Below, piece after piece: positions 25,052 through 34,014 of a stretch of 64,000 nt of DNA (the first letter of the stretch is position 1; each line of letters opens with the position of its first letter). Both the position numbers and the translations under genes were made by a program. The stretch is from Falsirhodobacter xinxiangensis (GTDB taxonomy: Bacteria > Pseudomonadota > Alphaproteobacteria > Rhodobacterales > Rhodobacteraceae): positions 1-64,000 of the forward strand of contig NZ_SMYN01000017.1 of NCBI RefSeq assembly GCF_004959935.1, in the 5' to 3' direction. The notes under the pieces were generated by a model. That model saw nothing but the letters and a program-made list of their open reading frames with translations. It was not told the origin of the DNA and searched no databases.

Positions 25052-26068
25052 CATGAGCACCCGACCGGAACAAAACCGGTGCAGGTCCATTGTCCGCGCT
25101 TCAGCAAGCCAAGGTGTATTTGCTCGACCATAACGCTGCGTCCTACGCCGATACGCTGCGTGACAGCGTAAACGATAGGGCTGTCGAGGCTGGTGTGGCG
25201 GCGATGACCATTCTAGGCGAGATACGGTTTCCTGCTCCAGTAACATGGGTGGAGTTCGACTATCGCGAGCTGGTAGTTGCTCGCTTCGAGAGAGGTTCAC
25301 CTGCGACTGCGCATGACGATCGCCCCATCGGATCTGGTCATCGGGGCTTCTTGCTTGATTGTCGGCCGGACGACCATGTGATGATTACGATGTTCAGCCG
25401 CGGCTCAGGTAGCAGGATCATGGATCCACTCTGCGCTCTTCGGGTCAATCGCAACGGCATCGGTAAACTGGACTACGATGATGTAGTCGAAGAACTAAGT
25501 CGTTCGATGGTGGACTTTCGTGTGCAGCTCGGAGACTCGACAGAGAAGATACAGGCTCTGCGGATGTTGCATCGCATCGATACAGGTTACGACCTCTTTA
25601 TCCCCTTCGCGCTCTTTGCGATGCTAGCTTCACCGGATCTCGGTGGCATCATTCCTTCGGAGGTCGAAACCTTCAATGCGAAAGAAGCCAGGACCGCTCG
25701 GAAGTTCGGAAAATCGTGGGTTCTTGCCGCCCCGAAATCTCACCTAACGATACAGATCGGGCCGCAGGCCATCGCGCATATGCAAGAAAGACAGGCTCGC
25801 CTTGAGTTCGAGCACAACGCTAAGTCGAGCAGAAACGGGCCGGTTCGCCATTGGGTAAGCGAGCACGAGCGACGCTATCGAAGCGGAAAGGTCGTCCTCA
25901 TTAAGAGCCACCGGCGAGGAAGCGAACCTCCGGCCAACTTGCCGACCCGTGTCATGGGGCCAGACCCAGCAAGACCGATATCATGATCCCCTAGCATGGG
26001 AGGCGATTGATGACAGAGGGCTCAGAGCTTCGCCCTGGCTGGCCCACCCTCCTGTGAGCGAAGCCCAA

Positions 26069-26150
26069 CGGCGGCCCATAGCCGCCGGTCGAACCGCAGC
26101 CAGTGCCGCGATGCAGCTTTCCGATAGCGGACGTTCATCGGCCGCGCAAA
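26069..26150 (+). repeat. Dispersed ~90-base repeat, copy 3
   Basis: GGCGGCCCATAGCCGCCGGTCG (about 26070-26091) is the left arm. The central part reads CAGTGCCGCGATGCAGCTTTCC (about 26101-26122), and GATAGCGGACGTTCATCGGCC (26123-26143) is the right arm, followed by GCGCAAAGG. It lies between convergent genes. Confidence 0.6.
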
Positions 26151-26330
26151 GGAAGCCTGCCATTACTTTTCAGGTGAAACAAACGCGCCATCCGATGCGA
26201 TACATGTCCGGCATTCGGCAAAAGGGAGGGTGTCCTGCCGCCTCGCCGCCTATCATGCACGGTTATCTCGCCGACGCAGGCGCTGGTTTTGCCTGCGCGA
26301 TAAACCGTCTATTTCGCAATAGAGAAAGAT

Positions 26331-26360
26331 TGCGGCACGCCAGATATCTAGCGTGCCGCA
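26331..26360. terminator. Bidirectional terminator at the end of the TonB receptor gene
   Basis: A perfect 10-bp stem, TGCGGCACGC (26331-26340) with GCGTGCCGCA (26351-26360), has loop CAGATATCTA. On the plus strand it runs into CCGTCTTTTT. On the minus strand it is followed by ATCTTTCTC. It starts 8 bases beyond the receptor's stop codon on the minus strand. Confidence 0.75.
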
Positions 26361-26368
26361 CCGTCTTT

Positions 26369-28498
26369 TTAGAACGCGCGTGACAACGTCAGGGCAACCT
26401 CGCGCCCGTCCGCTTTGCCGCATCCCCATCCGGCGAAGCTGCAGTGGGCGAAATAGTCCTTGTCGAACAGGTTGTTCACATTCAGCGCGACCGTGTTGTC
26501 GCCCCAAGTGTAGCGCGCCATGGCATCGGCCAGAACGTAGGAGTCCACCGAACGGCTGTTGCTGCTTTCTGCCCATGTCTCGCCCACGTAGCGAAGGCCG
26601 CCGCCAAGCGTGAAGCCTTCCGCAGCGCCGCCGAAGGCGTAAGTGCTCCAGACCGAAGCGATATGATCGGGCACCATGGCCGGCTCGTTGCCTTGATCGC
26701 CGCTGTTGGAGCTGCGGATTTCGGCGTCGATATAGGTATAGCCTGCCGTGACCGACCAGCGATCCGTGATGTTGCCGCGCGCCTCAAGCTCCAGCCCCTG
26801 ATGACGGACCTTGCCGGTCTGAACTTGGAAGGCGGCATTGATTGGGTCCGTCGTCAGCACGTTTGTCTTGTCGATGCTGAAGACCGCAGCCGACAGTTGC
26901 AGCTGCGATCCGGCGGGGGCATAGCGCAGACCTGCCTCGAACTGGCTGCCTTCCGTTGGCTCGAACTGGCTACCGCCGAAGGTCTGCCCGATGTTGGTCG
27001 TGAAGCTTTCGCCATAGCTGGCATAGGGGATGAAGCCGTTGCCCAGATCCCATGTCGCGCCCAACATGCCCGTGGTGGCAGTGTCCTTCTGCTGCGCATA
27101 GGCGACACCGGTTCCCGAAGGCTGGCGGTTGAACGTCTGATTGTCGATCCACGACCGGCGCAGACCTGCAGTAACTGTCACCCCGTTGCCGAAGCGGATG
27201 TGATCCTGAACGTAGATGCCCTTCTCCTCTACATCGGTCTTCGTGTCGGAATTGGCGAACAGCGGCGGTTCGGTGATCTCGAAATCATAGCTCGGGTCGG
27301 CAATCGCGATGGGGTAGTAATCCAGCCCTAGCGCGCCGTCCTTGCGCTGCCGCGTCATGTCTGCCCCGACGGTCAGGGTGTGGTCGGACGCGCCGATCCG
27401 GCCGCGGATTTCGGCCTGGTTATCCAGCGCCCAGTAGTTGACCTTCTGATCGCCCGCGAAGGCAGCGTAATTCATCACGCCCGGAGTCGCGGTCATGCCG
27501 CTGTAATACATGTGCTGGAAGTCGGTCGTCTGCCGCGCATAGCGGAAGTTTTGGCGCAGGGTGATGCCGGCGTTCAGGTCATGCTCCGCCTCCCAGCCGA
27601 TGCTGGCCTGTTCCGTTTCGAACTTGTTCCACGGGCTTTGCTGGTCGAGGAACGAGAAGGGAAGATCCCCGAACTCCGCCCCGTAATCGACGCCCGCGAC
27701 GGGGATCGAGTTGCTGGGGGTCAGATCGTCCTTCTGGTAATGACCAAGGAACGTGATCGAGGTCGCCGCCGTCGGCGCCCATGTCACGCCAAGCGCCAGC
27801 AGGTCGGCGTCATCTTCGGATGGGGATACGTCGTTCGACCCGTCGCGCTTCAGGCCCGTCAGTCGCCACGACAGCGTCTTGTCCGCGTTCACGTCGCCCC
27901 AGTCCGCCGACACCTCTGCCGTGTCATGCGAGCCGTAGGAGACACGAGCTTCGCCCAGATGCTCGAAGGTCGGGCGCTTGGTGATCATGTTCACCAGACC
28001 CGCCACGTCGTTCGAGCCGTAAGGCACCGAGGCCGGCCCCTTCAGCACGTCGATGCGCTGCAGCATGTAAGGATTGACCTTGAACGCGGTGTAGCTCTGC
28101 GACTTGTTGATCAGCCCGTCGCGGAACAGCCCGTTTACGCCCAAATCGAAGCCGCGGACCGAGAATTGATCGTAGCGGTCATCACCGCCCCAAGCCGGTG
28201 CGACGACGCCGGGAGTATAGGCCAGCGCGGACTCCACCTGCAAAGGCGCGCGGTCAATAAGCTCCTGCCGTGTAATGGTATTAACCGTCATCGGCACTTC
28301 GGTGATCGGCGCGCCGGACTTCAGGCCGGTCGCGGTGGAACCGACGGAATAGCCGACGCCGCCGGAGATGGCCCCACCCTCTCCCTCGACAATGATCGGC
28401 TGCAGCAGGGTATCCTGCGCGAATGCCGGAATGGTGGAAAGCGCGGTTGCACCCAGAATCAACGCAAGGCGGACGCTGCGGGGGGACGGGAGGGGCAT
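26369..28498 (-). CDS. TonB-dependent siderophore receptor
   Basis: A 709-residue outer-membrane ferric-siderophore receptor (FhuA/FpvA superfamily). A signal peptide (MPLPSPRSVRLALILGATAL, then IPAFA-Q) is followed by a TonB-box-like stretch (LLQPIIVEGEG). The plug domain (~60-170) has the family-typical MTVNTITRQELIDRAP, YTPGVVAP and RGFDLGVNGLFRDGL. A large beta-barrel ends in the terminal phenylalanine of ALTLSRAF. It lies 137 bases downstream of the binding-protein gene on the same strand and opposite the permease genes. The esterase gene nearby points to a hydrolysable siderophore. The ligand cannot be told from sequence. Iron control is expected, but no clear Fur box was found. Confidence 0.93.
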   Translation of the reverse strand: MPLPSPRSVRLALILGATALSTIPAFAQDTLLQPIIVEGEGGAISGGVGYSVGSTATGLKSGAPITEVPMTVNTITRQELIDRAPLQVESALAYTPGVVAPAWGGDDRYDQFSVRGFDLGVNGLFRDGLINKSQSYTAFKVNPYMLQRIDVLKGPASVPYGSNDVAGLVNMITKRPTFEHLGEARVSYGSHDTAEVSADWGDVNADKTLSWRLTGLKRDGSNDVSPSEDDADLLALGVTWAPTAATSITFLGHYQKDDLTPSNSIPVAGVDYGAEFGDLPFSFLDQQSPWNKFETEQASIGWEAEHDLNAGITLRQNFRYARQTTDFQHMYYSGMTATPGVMNYAAFAGDQKVNYWALDNQAEIRGRIGASDHTLTVGADMTRQRKDGALGLDYYPIAIADPSYDFEITEPPLFANSDTKTDVEEKGIYVQDHIRFGNGVTVTAGLRRSWIDNQTFNRQPSGTGVAYAQQKDTATTGMLGATWDLGNGFIPYASYGESFTTNIGQTFGGSQFEPTEGSQFEAGLRYAPAGSQLQLSAAVFSIDKTNVLTTDPINAAFQVQTGKVRHQGLELEARGNITDRWSVTAGYTYIDAEIRSSNSGDQGNEPAMVPDHIASVWSTYAFGGAAEGFTLGGGLRYVGETWAESSNSRSVDSYVLADAMARYTWGDNTVALNVNNLFDKDYFAHCSFAGWGCGKADGREVALTLSRAF

Positions 28499-28635
28499 GA
28501 TGATGTGTCCTTGGGCCGCAGTCGGCGAAAGTCATGCGGCGTTGCAATCTGGCGGAGGGTGCCGCCGGCGGCGACCTGGGTTGCGCAGAAACGCTGCCTT
28601 GGCTGCCGCGCTTTTGTGATCTGAGGGTCCTCAAG

Positions 28636-29598
28636 TCAAGGAGACAGAACGAATTCCGTTGCTGGATTGCCGTCCACGGCGGCCGAGAGCGCGCGCGTCA
28701 ACGGTTCCAGCGCCCATTCGATCGAGAGGGGGGATTGAAAGCTCATCGCGCCCATCATGTCCTTGCCCGCCCAGATTGCGCGCCCTTCTTGCGCGGCTCG
28801 GGTGTTCTGCCACGAGGGCAGCGCCTCCATCGCCTGCCGCGCGGGAGTTTCGATCAGCCACAGCACCACGTCCAGATCGAAGATGTCGAACCGCTCGGGG
28901 CTGACCTGAAACCGGTCGCCGCCCGCCGCCATGTCGTCGAAGGCTTGCGGCGTGGCGATCCCAAAGCGCGACAGCAGACGGTTCGCCCCGTCCATACTGC
29001 GATAGCCGGTGATCTGGCCGTTGCCGAAATAGGCGGCGGTGCCCGACAGGCCCGCGAATTCCGGATGAGCGGCGACGGCGGCCTCGATCTTGCCGTCGAT
29101 GCGGGCGATCACCGTTTCCGCCTCGGCTTCGCGTCCGGTGGCCTGTGCGATCAGCTGCAGCTCGTCCTCCCACGGGCCGCCCCATGTCTGGTGGGCACCG
29201 GGCGGACCGATCACGGGGGCGATGTCCGACAGTTGGGCGTAAGTGCGTTCGTCCATCGACGAAAAGGTGGCGAGGATCAGGTCCGGCTCCAGCCCCCAGA
29301 CCCATTCGACATCGATCTCGAACCCGTTCTGCACCTCGGGCGTCGCGCCTGCCGCGTGACGCGCCGCCTCTGCCCATGGCCATGTCGCATAGGGGTGGCC
29401 GCCGAACCATTCATGCACGCCTACGGGTGCCAGCCCAAGCGCATAGAGGAAATCCTGCTCGTGATACCCGACCGAGACGATGCGCGTCACCTTGTCGGGG
29501 TCCACCTGCGTTTTGCCGAAACCGTGGCGGATCGTGATCTCGTCGGCCATCGCGGGCGTGGCAAGCGACAGGGCCAGAAGGGTCAGGGTGCGGATCAT
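28636..29598 (-). CDS. Siderophore ABC transporter substrate-binding protein
   Basis: A 320-residue periplasmic binding protein of the FecB/FepB/FhuD class (peripla_BP_2). A signal peptide ends at about ATPAMA-DE (residues 1-18). The fold shows VTRIVSVGYHEQDFLYALGLAPVGV near 40-65, and GLEPDLILATFSSM near 105, the usual 'P-D-L-I' strand before the hinge. It delivers ferric siderophore to the FecCD-type permeases encoded divergently from 29712. It is probably transcribed with the downstream receptor gene. The start gives a normal signal sequence and is preceded by GAGGACGCCG. Confidence 0.9.
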   Translation of the reverse strand: MIRTLTLLALSLATPAMADEITIRHGFGKTQVDPDKVTRIVSVGYHEQDFLYALGLAPVGVHEWFGGHPYATWPWAEAARHAAGATPEVQNGFEIDVEWVWGLEPDLILATFSSMDERTYAQLSDIAPVIGPPGAHQTWGGPWEDELQLIAQATGREAEAETVIARIDGKIEAAVAAHPEFAGLSGTAAYFGNGQITGYRSMDGANRLLSRFGIATPQAFDDMAAGGDRFQVSPERFDIFDLDVVLWLIETPARQAMEALPSWQNTRAAQEGRAIWAGKDMMGAMSFQSPLSIEWALEPLTRALSAAVDGNPATEFVLSP

Positions 29599-29711
29599 CG
29601 GCGTCCTCGGATATGTCTGCCCAAGGGGCTAGACGTCGCCCATCGCAGGGTCAAGCGGCTTGACGATGGCCGCGGCGGTGGGCAATCAGGCCGAAACCGC
29701 CGGAGCCTGCC
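29599..29711. promoter_or_regulatory. Divergent promoter region with a GTCAAG dyad
   Basis: Only 113 bases separate the binding-protein gene (minus) from the permease gene (plus). A perfect dyad GTCAAG-CGG-CTTGAC occupies 29650-29664, roughly in the middle, and is a good operator candidate for a shared regulator. It does not match the Fur consensus I know. It could suit another alphaproteobacterial iron regulator, which is speculation. Confidence 0.45.
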
Positions 29712-30692
29712 TTGTCCCTCATCCGCCATCTTGCCCTGCTGTGGCTTGCCGTTCTGGCGGGATCGGTGGCGGCGTTGTGCCTTGGCGCGCTGGACTATCC
29801 GCTGCACGCGGCTTGGGCGATGCTGACGGATTACGATCCAGCCGATCCGGCGCAGGCCATCATGGCGGGGATGCGCCTGCCGCGCGTGATCGCCGCCGTT
29901 GTCGTAGGTGCGGCGCTGGCCGTGGCGGGCGTGATCATGCAGGCGATGACGCGCAACCCCCTCGCCGATCCGGGACTGACGGGGGTGAATGCGGGGGCGG
30001 CGCTGGCGGTTGTGCTGGGGCTCTATGCGTTCGGGGCGGTGTCGCAGCCGGTAGTGGCTGGGCTGGCGCTGCTTGGCGCGGCGCTGGCGGCGGTGCTGGT
30101 GCGGTTGCTGGCGGGGGGCGGCGACAGCACCCTGCGGCTGCCGCTGGCGGGGGCGGCCTTCGGCACGCTTTGCCTGTCGCTGGTCGCGCTGATCGTGCTG
30201 CTGAACCCCGAGGCGCGGAACATCTACCGTTTCTGGATGGTCGGATCGCTGGCCGTGTCCGACATGGCGGCGGTGCTGCGGCTGGCCCCCATCGCCGGGA
30301 TCGGCATCGTGATCGCGCTGCTTGCCGCCCGCCCGATCGAGGCGTTGATGCTAGGCGTGGAAATGGGCAGCGCGCTTGGGCTGAACGTGGGGCGCGTGAT
30401 GGGCCTCGGCCTTGCGGCGGTCGCGATGACGGCGGGGGCTAGCGTGGCCATCGCGGGGCCGGTTGGTTTCATCGGACTGATCGCGCCGCATATCGCCCGA
30501 CGGTTCGGGGGCGGTCTGGCGGCGCAGGTGCTGCTGGCCTGTCCCATCGGCGCGGGGCTGGCAGTCTTTGCCGATCTGGCGGGGCGCTGGTTCGCGCGCC
30601 CCGCCGAGTTGCAATTGGGCATCGTGCTGGCCATGGTGGGCGCGCCCGCGTTCATGATCCTCGTCCGCCGCATGCTGCGAGAGGCGGCATGA
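29712..30692 (+). CDS. Siderophore ABC transporter permease (FecCD family)
   Basis: A 326-residue FecCD-type inner-membrane permease, predicted with about 9-10 membrane helices. Diagnostic stretches include RLPRVIAAVVVGAALAVAG near 55-73, the MTRNPLADPGLTGVN coupling region near 78-92, and PVGFIGLIAPHIARRFGG near 245-265. The start is TTG, with GGAG 6 bases upstream; no ATG fits the length. Its stop overlaps the next start as ATGA, so the two permeases are coupled and likely form a heterodimer. Confidence 0.92.
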   Translation: MSLIRHLALLWLAVLAGSVAALCLGALDYPLHAAWAMLTDYDPADPAQAIMAGMRLPRVIAAVVVGAALAVAGVIMQAMTRNPLADPGLTGVNAGAALAVVLGLYAFGAVSQPVVAGLALLGAALAAVLVRLLAGGGDSTLRLPLAGAAFGTLCLSLVALIVLLNPEARNIYRFWMVGSLAVSDMAAVLRLAPIAGIGIVIALLAARPIEALMLGVEMGSALGLNVGRVMGLGLAAVAMTAGASVAIAGPVGFIGLIAPHIARRFGGGLAAQVLLACPIGAGLAVFADLAGRWFARPAELQLGIVLAMVGAPAFMILVRRMLREAA

Positions 30693-31639
30693 GGATCGCG
30701 TTTTTTGCCCTGACGGTCGCGCTGGCGGCCCTGTCGCTGGCGGCGGGGCGAAGCTGGCTTCTGCCGCAGGAACTGGCCGCTGCGCTGCTGGACCCCGAGG
30801 GCGCAGGCCGCATGGTCTGGAGCCTGCGCGTTCCGCGCGTAGTGGTCGGACTGGTCGCGGGGGCCTGTTTCGGGCTGTCGGGACTGGTATTCCAGACGCT
30901 GCTGCGGAACCCGCTTGCCTCGCCCGATGTGATCGGGGTGACCCAAGGGGCGGCGTTCGGGGCGGTTGCCGCGCTCGGGTTCGGTGTGCCGGTGATGCTG
31001 GGGGCGTGGGGCGGCGGGCTGGTCGCGATTGCGGCGCTTGGCTGGCTGGCGGCGCATCCAAAGCGCGGGATCGAGCCGCGGGCGGTGGTGCTGCAAGGCC
31101 TCGCGCTGGCAATCCTCGCCGGAGCGGGGACCGAGGCGCTGATCCTGCGGATGGGCGACACCGATGCGGGGGCCGCGATGACGTGGCTGGGCGGAACGCT
31201 GGGCGGCACGGCTTGGCCCGAGGTGACGCGCGCGCTGTGGCTTCTGCCACTGACCCTGCCGCTTTTGCTGGCGGGACGGGCGCTGGACCGGCTGGAGCTT
31301 GGGGACGACCTTGCCCACTCGCTCGGGCTTCGGGTCGGGGCGTTGCGGGTGGGCCTTGGGCTGTGCGCAGCGCTGGTGGCGGCGGGGGCGGTGTCTTTGT
31401 GTGGCCCGATGAGCTTCGTCGCGTTGGCCGCTGGTCCCATCGGGCGCATGGCGGCCCGGGGGCGACCCAGCCCCGTCTGCGCGATGCTGGTGGGTGCGGC
31501 CTTCGTGATGCTGGCCGACATCCTGGCCCGCAGCGTGGCGCCGGTGGCGCTGCTGCCGACCGGGCTTTACACCGCGCTGATCGGCGCGCCCGTCCTGATC
31601 CTGACCGTCCGCCGCATGAGGAACCGCAATGCCCTATGA
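30689..31639 (+). CDS. Siderophore ABC transporter permease (FecCD family), second
   Basis: A 316-residue second FecCD permease. RVPRVVVGLVAGACFGLSG (~46-64) and TLLRNPLASPDVIGVTQGA (~68-86) are the family's coupling motifs. About nine hydrophobic helices follow. CGPMSFVALAAGPIGRMAARG near 240 corresponds to the conserved 'G-x-I-x-F-x-G-L' region, but with variant residues. It overlaps the upstream permease by 4 bases and the ATPase gene by 11 bases. Confidence 0.92.
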   Translation: MRIAFFALTVALAALSLAAGRSWLLPQELAAALLDPEGAGRMVWSLRVPRVVVGLVAGACFGLSGLVFQTLLRNPLASPDVIGVTQGAAFGAVAALGFGVPVMLGAWGGGLVAIAALGWLAAHPKRGIEPRAVVLQGLALAILAGAGTEALILRMGDTDAGAAMTWLGGTLGGTAWPEVTRALWLLPLTLPLLLAGRALDRLELGDDLAHSLGLRVGALRVGLGLCAALVAAGAVSLCGPMSFVALAAGPIGRMAARGRPSPVCAMLVGAAFVMLADILARSVAPVALLPTGLYTALIGAPVLILTVRRMRNRNAL

Positions 31640-32393
31640 CATCAGCGCGCTTTCGATCCGGCTGGGCGGCACGCCGATCCTGAGAGGGCTGACCTTTGCG
31701 CTGCCCGAAGGCGGGATCACCGGCATTATCGGCGCGAACGGGTCAGGCAAGACGACGCTGCTGCGGGCGCTGGCGGGGCTGCTGCCGCCAGACGGCGGCA
31801 CGGTCCGGCATATGGGCCAACCCATCGGCGGCAGCGCGCGAGACCGCGCCCGCAGCATCGCTATGCTGCCGCAAAGTGCCACCGCGCCGCCGGGCCTGAC
31901 CGTCCGCCAGCTCGTCGCGCGGGGGCGCACGCCATGGCTACGGCCATTCCTGCCGATGACGCCCACCGACCATGCCGCCGTGACACGCGCGCTGGAAGCA
32001 GTGGGCCTGACCGATCTCGCGGAACGCGTTGTCGACAGCCTTTCCGGCGGGCAGCGGCAGAGGGCATGGATCGCGCTGGTTCTGGCGCAGGAAAGCCGGA
32101 CCGTCCTGCTGGACGAGCCGCTGAACTTCCTCGACGTGCCGCATCAGGCGGAGCTGGTCGCCCTGCTGCGCCGCCTTGGCCTGACGCGCAACATCGTGAT
32201 GATCCTACATGACCTGACCATCGCCGCGCGGATCTGCGACCGTGTGTTGGCCCTGCGCGGCGGGGAGTTGGTCGCCTCTGGCGCTCCGTCCGAGGTTCTG
32301 ACGCCGGAGCCTCTGCGCGAGACCTTCGGCATCGCCTTCGACTGCCTGACGCTGCCGGATGGCAAACAGACAATCCTGCCTTCCGGATTATGA
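31629..32393 (+). CDS. Siderophore ABC transporter ATPase
   Basis: A 254-residue FecE/FepC-type ATPase. Walker A is GANGSGKTT near 36-44, the Q-loop is MLPQSA near 79, the signature is LSGGQRQRAWIAL near 138-150, and Walker B is TVLLDEPLNFLD near 158-169, followed by the switch histidine in ILHDLTIAA. It powers ferric-siderophore import through the two permeases encoded immediately upstream. Its stop codon overlaps the 3' end of the convergent esterase gene by 6 bases. Confidence 0.94.
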   Translation: MPYDISALSIRLGGTPILRGLTFALPEGGITGIIGANGSGKTTLLRALAGLLPPDGGTVRHMGQPIGGSARDRARSIAMLPQSATAPPGLTVRQLVARGRTPWLRPFLPMTPTDHAAVTRALEAVGLTDLAERVVDSLSGGQRQRAWIALVLAQESRTVLLDEPLNFLDVPHQAELVALLRRLGLTRNIVMILHDLTIAARICDRVLALRGGELVASGAPSEVLTPEPLRETFGIAFDCLTLPDGKQTILPSGL

Positions 32394-33281
32394 CCGCACG
32401 GCAAAGACGCAATGCAGCGCCCTGTTCACCGCAACCGGCAGCGCGGACATATGCGTCTCGTTTGCAAAGACCTCGAAACTGGCGCTGATGCCGGGCAAGG
32501 CGTCCAGATGTGACGCCATTTCTCGTGCTGCCTCCAGTGTCCGTTCCTGCGCCTTGGCTGCAAGACGCTTCTGCGCATCCTCGGCGTCGCGCTGGAAGGG
32601 CGCAAGCTGATCGCCCTCCCATTCGCCTGCCGACAGATGCACTGTGATCGCGCGCCCCGCAGGATCGAACGCATCGCGGTGGGCCAGCAGCCCACCTTCC
32701 CACATGATCGAGGGGCTGGCAGCGATGAAATGCGTAAAGCTTTCCGGCTTTGTGAACAGGTGCCAAAGTGCGAACAGGCCGCCGAATGAATGTCCGAAAA
32801 GCCCCTGTCGGGAAGGGTCGAGCCGGACTTCGGTCAACAGGAAAGGCCTGAGATCCTCTGCTATGAATCGTGCAAGTTCCGCGCCACCACCTGTGCGCAC
32901 GTCCGGTGTGTCGGGCCAGAACGGGGGATATGTCGCGCCGGGCGGAGGCACCAAGTCCCAGCATCGGCGCGCTAGATCGAATGCATCATCGGTCGGATAG
33001 CCGATTCCGACCAACACGCCCTGACCCAGATTGGTGCCCGATGGGTAAGGCGCCTGCGCGCGCATTGCGTCGATTGCCGTGGCGATCACCGCATTGCCAT
33101 CCGTCATGAAAAGCGCGGGCCAGCCATTGGCCGGCCTCTCTGCCGAGGGGACCCAAAGAAATATCCGCCGAACGGCACCGCTTAAAGCATCCGCGATGTC
33201 GAACCACCGAAGGCCGCCATGGCCTCTCCCCGAATGGACCGGCATAACCAAACTGACACTATCTTTGTGGATCATCGACAT
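32388..33281 (-). CDS. Siderophore esterase-like alpha/beta hydrolase
   Basis: A 297-residue esterase of the IroE/enterochelin-esterase (esterase D) type. The nucleophile elbow is GHSFGG near 165-170, with the acid and base probably in the segments around VHLSAGEWEG (~215) and ANETHMSALP (~275). WDLVPPPGATYPPFW is typical of this family's substrate loop. It has no signal peptide, so it would act in the cytoplasm on imported siderophore ester to release iron. Its position, convergent with and overlapping the uptake ATPase gene, supports that role. The substrate is unknown. Confidence 0.85.
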   Translation of the reverse strand: MSMIHKDSVSLVMPVHSGRGHGGLRWFDIADALSGAVRRIFLWVPSAERPANGWPALFMTDGNAVIATAIDAMRAQAPYPSGTNLGQGVLVGIGYPTDDAFDLARRCWDLVPPPGATYPPFWPDTPDVRTGGGAELARFIAEDLRPFLLTEVRLDPSRQGLFGHSFGGLFALWHLFTKPESFTHFIAASPSIMWEGGLLAHRDAFDPAGRAITVHLSAGEWEGDQLAPFQRDAEDAQKRLAAKAQERTLEAAREMASHLDALPGISASFEVFANETHMSALPVAVNRALHCVFAVRS

Positions 33282-33594
33282 GACTTAGACCTCTACATTG
33301 GTCTTGGCGCTACGTCATCCCTCCCGGTGGAAGGGATCGGGCACATCCTTGAAGGCTGCTGAAACCTCAGACCAATCCAGAGACAGCGTAAGCGCACATT
33401 AGCGGACTATCGAGTCGTCCATGGGCTTCTGAAGTGCGGACGGAGGCCCCGGCCCATAGCGGACGGTCGCCTAGCGCCAATGCTGCGAAGCAGCGGTCCC
33501 GAAAGCGGACGGTCGCTGACCGCGCAGAAAAAAGCCTCTCGGGCTGGGCGTTGCGGACCTTTGGTTTATCGCTGTGCCGGAGGATGCTGCTGAA
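33282..33594. other. Intergenic stretch with dispersed repeat
   Basis: Between the esterase start and the NUDIX stop codon, 313 bases hold no gene. The dispersed repeat fills 33443-33533. The first 160 bases should contain the esterase promoter, but no clear hexamers or operator were seen. Confidence 0.4.
33443..33533 (+). repeat. Dispersed ~90-base repeat, copy 4
   Basis: One of the two best copies. GGAGGCCCCGGCCCATAGC (33442-33460) and a first GCGGACGGTCG (33459-33469) lead to the palindrome ATGCTGCGAAGCAGC (33480-33494). GAAAGCGGACGGTCGCTGA (33501-33519) and CCGCGCAGAAAAAA close it. The GCGGACGGTCG unit is thus present twice, in direct orientation, on either side of the palindrome. Confidence 0.75.
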
Positions 33595-34014
33595 TCAGGC
33601 GAAGTTTGCGATCAACGCGGCCAGATCGGGTTCAGCGACAAGGCCGGCGGCTTTCTCAAGTGACAGCCACGTTCTTCTGCGCTGTTTGCATTCGGGAAAC
33701 TTCGCTGCGGCTTTTGTTGATTTGAGCGCGAATACTACGACTTCGAGTTCCATTGCCAGCTCGGGTTTGGAATAGTGGTAGCTGCCAACCGGCACCGGAT
33801 GTATCACTCCCTTGACGCCTGCTTCCTCCCAAGCCTCCTGCTCCGCAGCTTCAGCGAAAGTCTTACCGGGCATCGGCCAGCCTTTCGGAATGACCCATCG
33901 GCCGGTATCTCTGCTGGTCACAAGCAGGATCTCTAAATCAGGCCCGTTTTCACGCCAACACAACGCCCCACATTGGATGGAGCCGCGGCTGTTGTGATCG
34001 TCTTTCCTGACCAT
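33595..34014 (-). CDS. NUDIX hydrolase
   Basis: A 139-residue NUDIX protein from the ATG at 34014. The upstream frame to 34122 looks non-coding. The NUDIX box is at ~52-75: GWPMPGK, then AEAAEQEAWEEAGV. Two positions differ from the strict consensus: K in place of the first E, and Q in place of R. The catalytic EEAG is kept, a pattern I know from alphaproteobacterial homologues. It probably hydrolyses a nucleoside-diphosphate-linked compound or an inositol/dinucleotide polyphosphate. The exact substrate cannot be read. It stands alone between two dispersed repeats. Confidence 0.88.
   Translation of the reverse strand: MVRKDDHNSRGSIQCGALCWRENGPDLEILLVTSRDTGRWVIPKGWPMPGKTFAEAAEQEAWEEAGVKGVIHPVPVGSYHYSKPELAMELEVVVFALKSTKAAAKFPECKQRRRTWLSLEKAAGLVAEPDLAALIANFA

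Larger units (their letters stand above)
23859..25089 (+). mobile_element. Complete IS3-family insertion sequence, 1231 bp
   Basis: Both ends are visible. The left starts TGGACCTGCACCGGTT (23859) and the right end is its inverted counterpart, finishing ...CCGGTGCAGGTCCA (25089). The outer 16 bases match perfectly and the similarity extends through TTCCGGTC with one mismatch run. Directly outside lie TTG (23856-23858) and TTG (25090-25092), a 3-bp target duplication. Inside are overlapping orfA and orfB with a canonical -1 frameshift heptamer. The element looks intact and recent. The IS51-like subgroup is my best guess. Confidence 0.92.
23733..25986 (+). pseudogene. Hypothetical gene split by the IS3-family insertion
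   Basis: Two fragments, 23733-23858 and 25090-25986, flank the insertion sequence. Removing the element and one copy of the TTG duplication rejoins them in the same frame. The 5' part ends ...RREGT-type codons (CGC GAA GGC ACT TTG), and the 3' part continues SALQQAKVYLLDHNAASYAD. The uninterrupted product would be ~340 residues. I do not recognise the family. The C-terminal WVSEHERRYRSGKVV and IKSHRRGSEP resembles tails seen in phage-like hypothetical proteins. The 3' fragment alone (298 residues from TTG 25090) could still be translated, but it lacks its own ribosome-binding site because the preceding bases are the IS end. Confidence 0.7.

Noticed and set aside
28499-28635. Cobalamin or other riboswitch ahead of the TonB receptor
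   Set aside because: No B12-box-like or other recognisable aptamer sequence is present in the 137-base leader on the minus strand.
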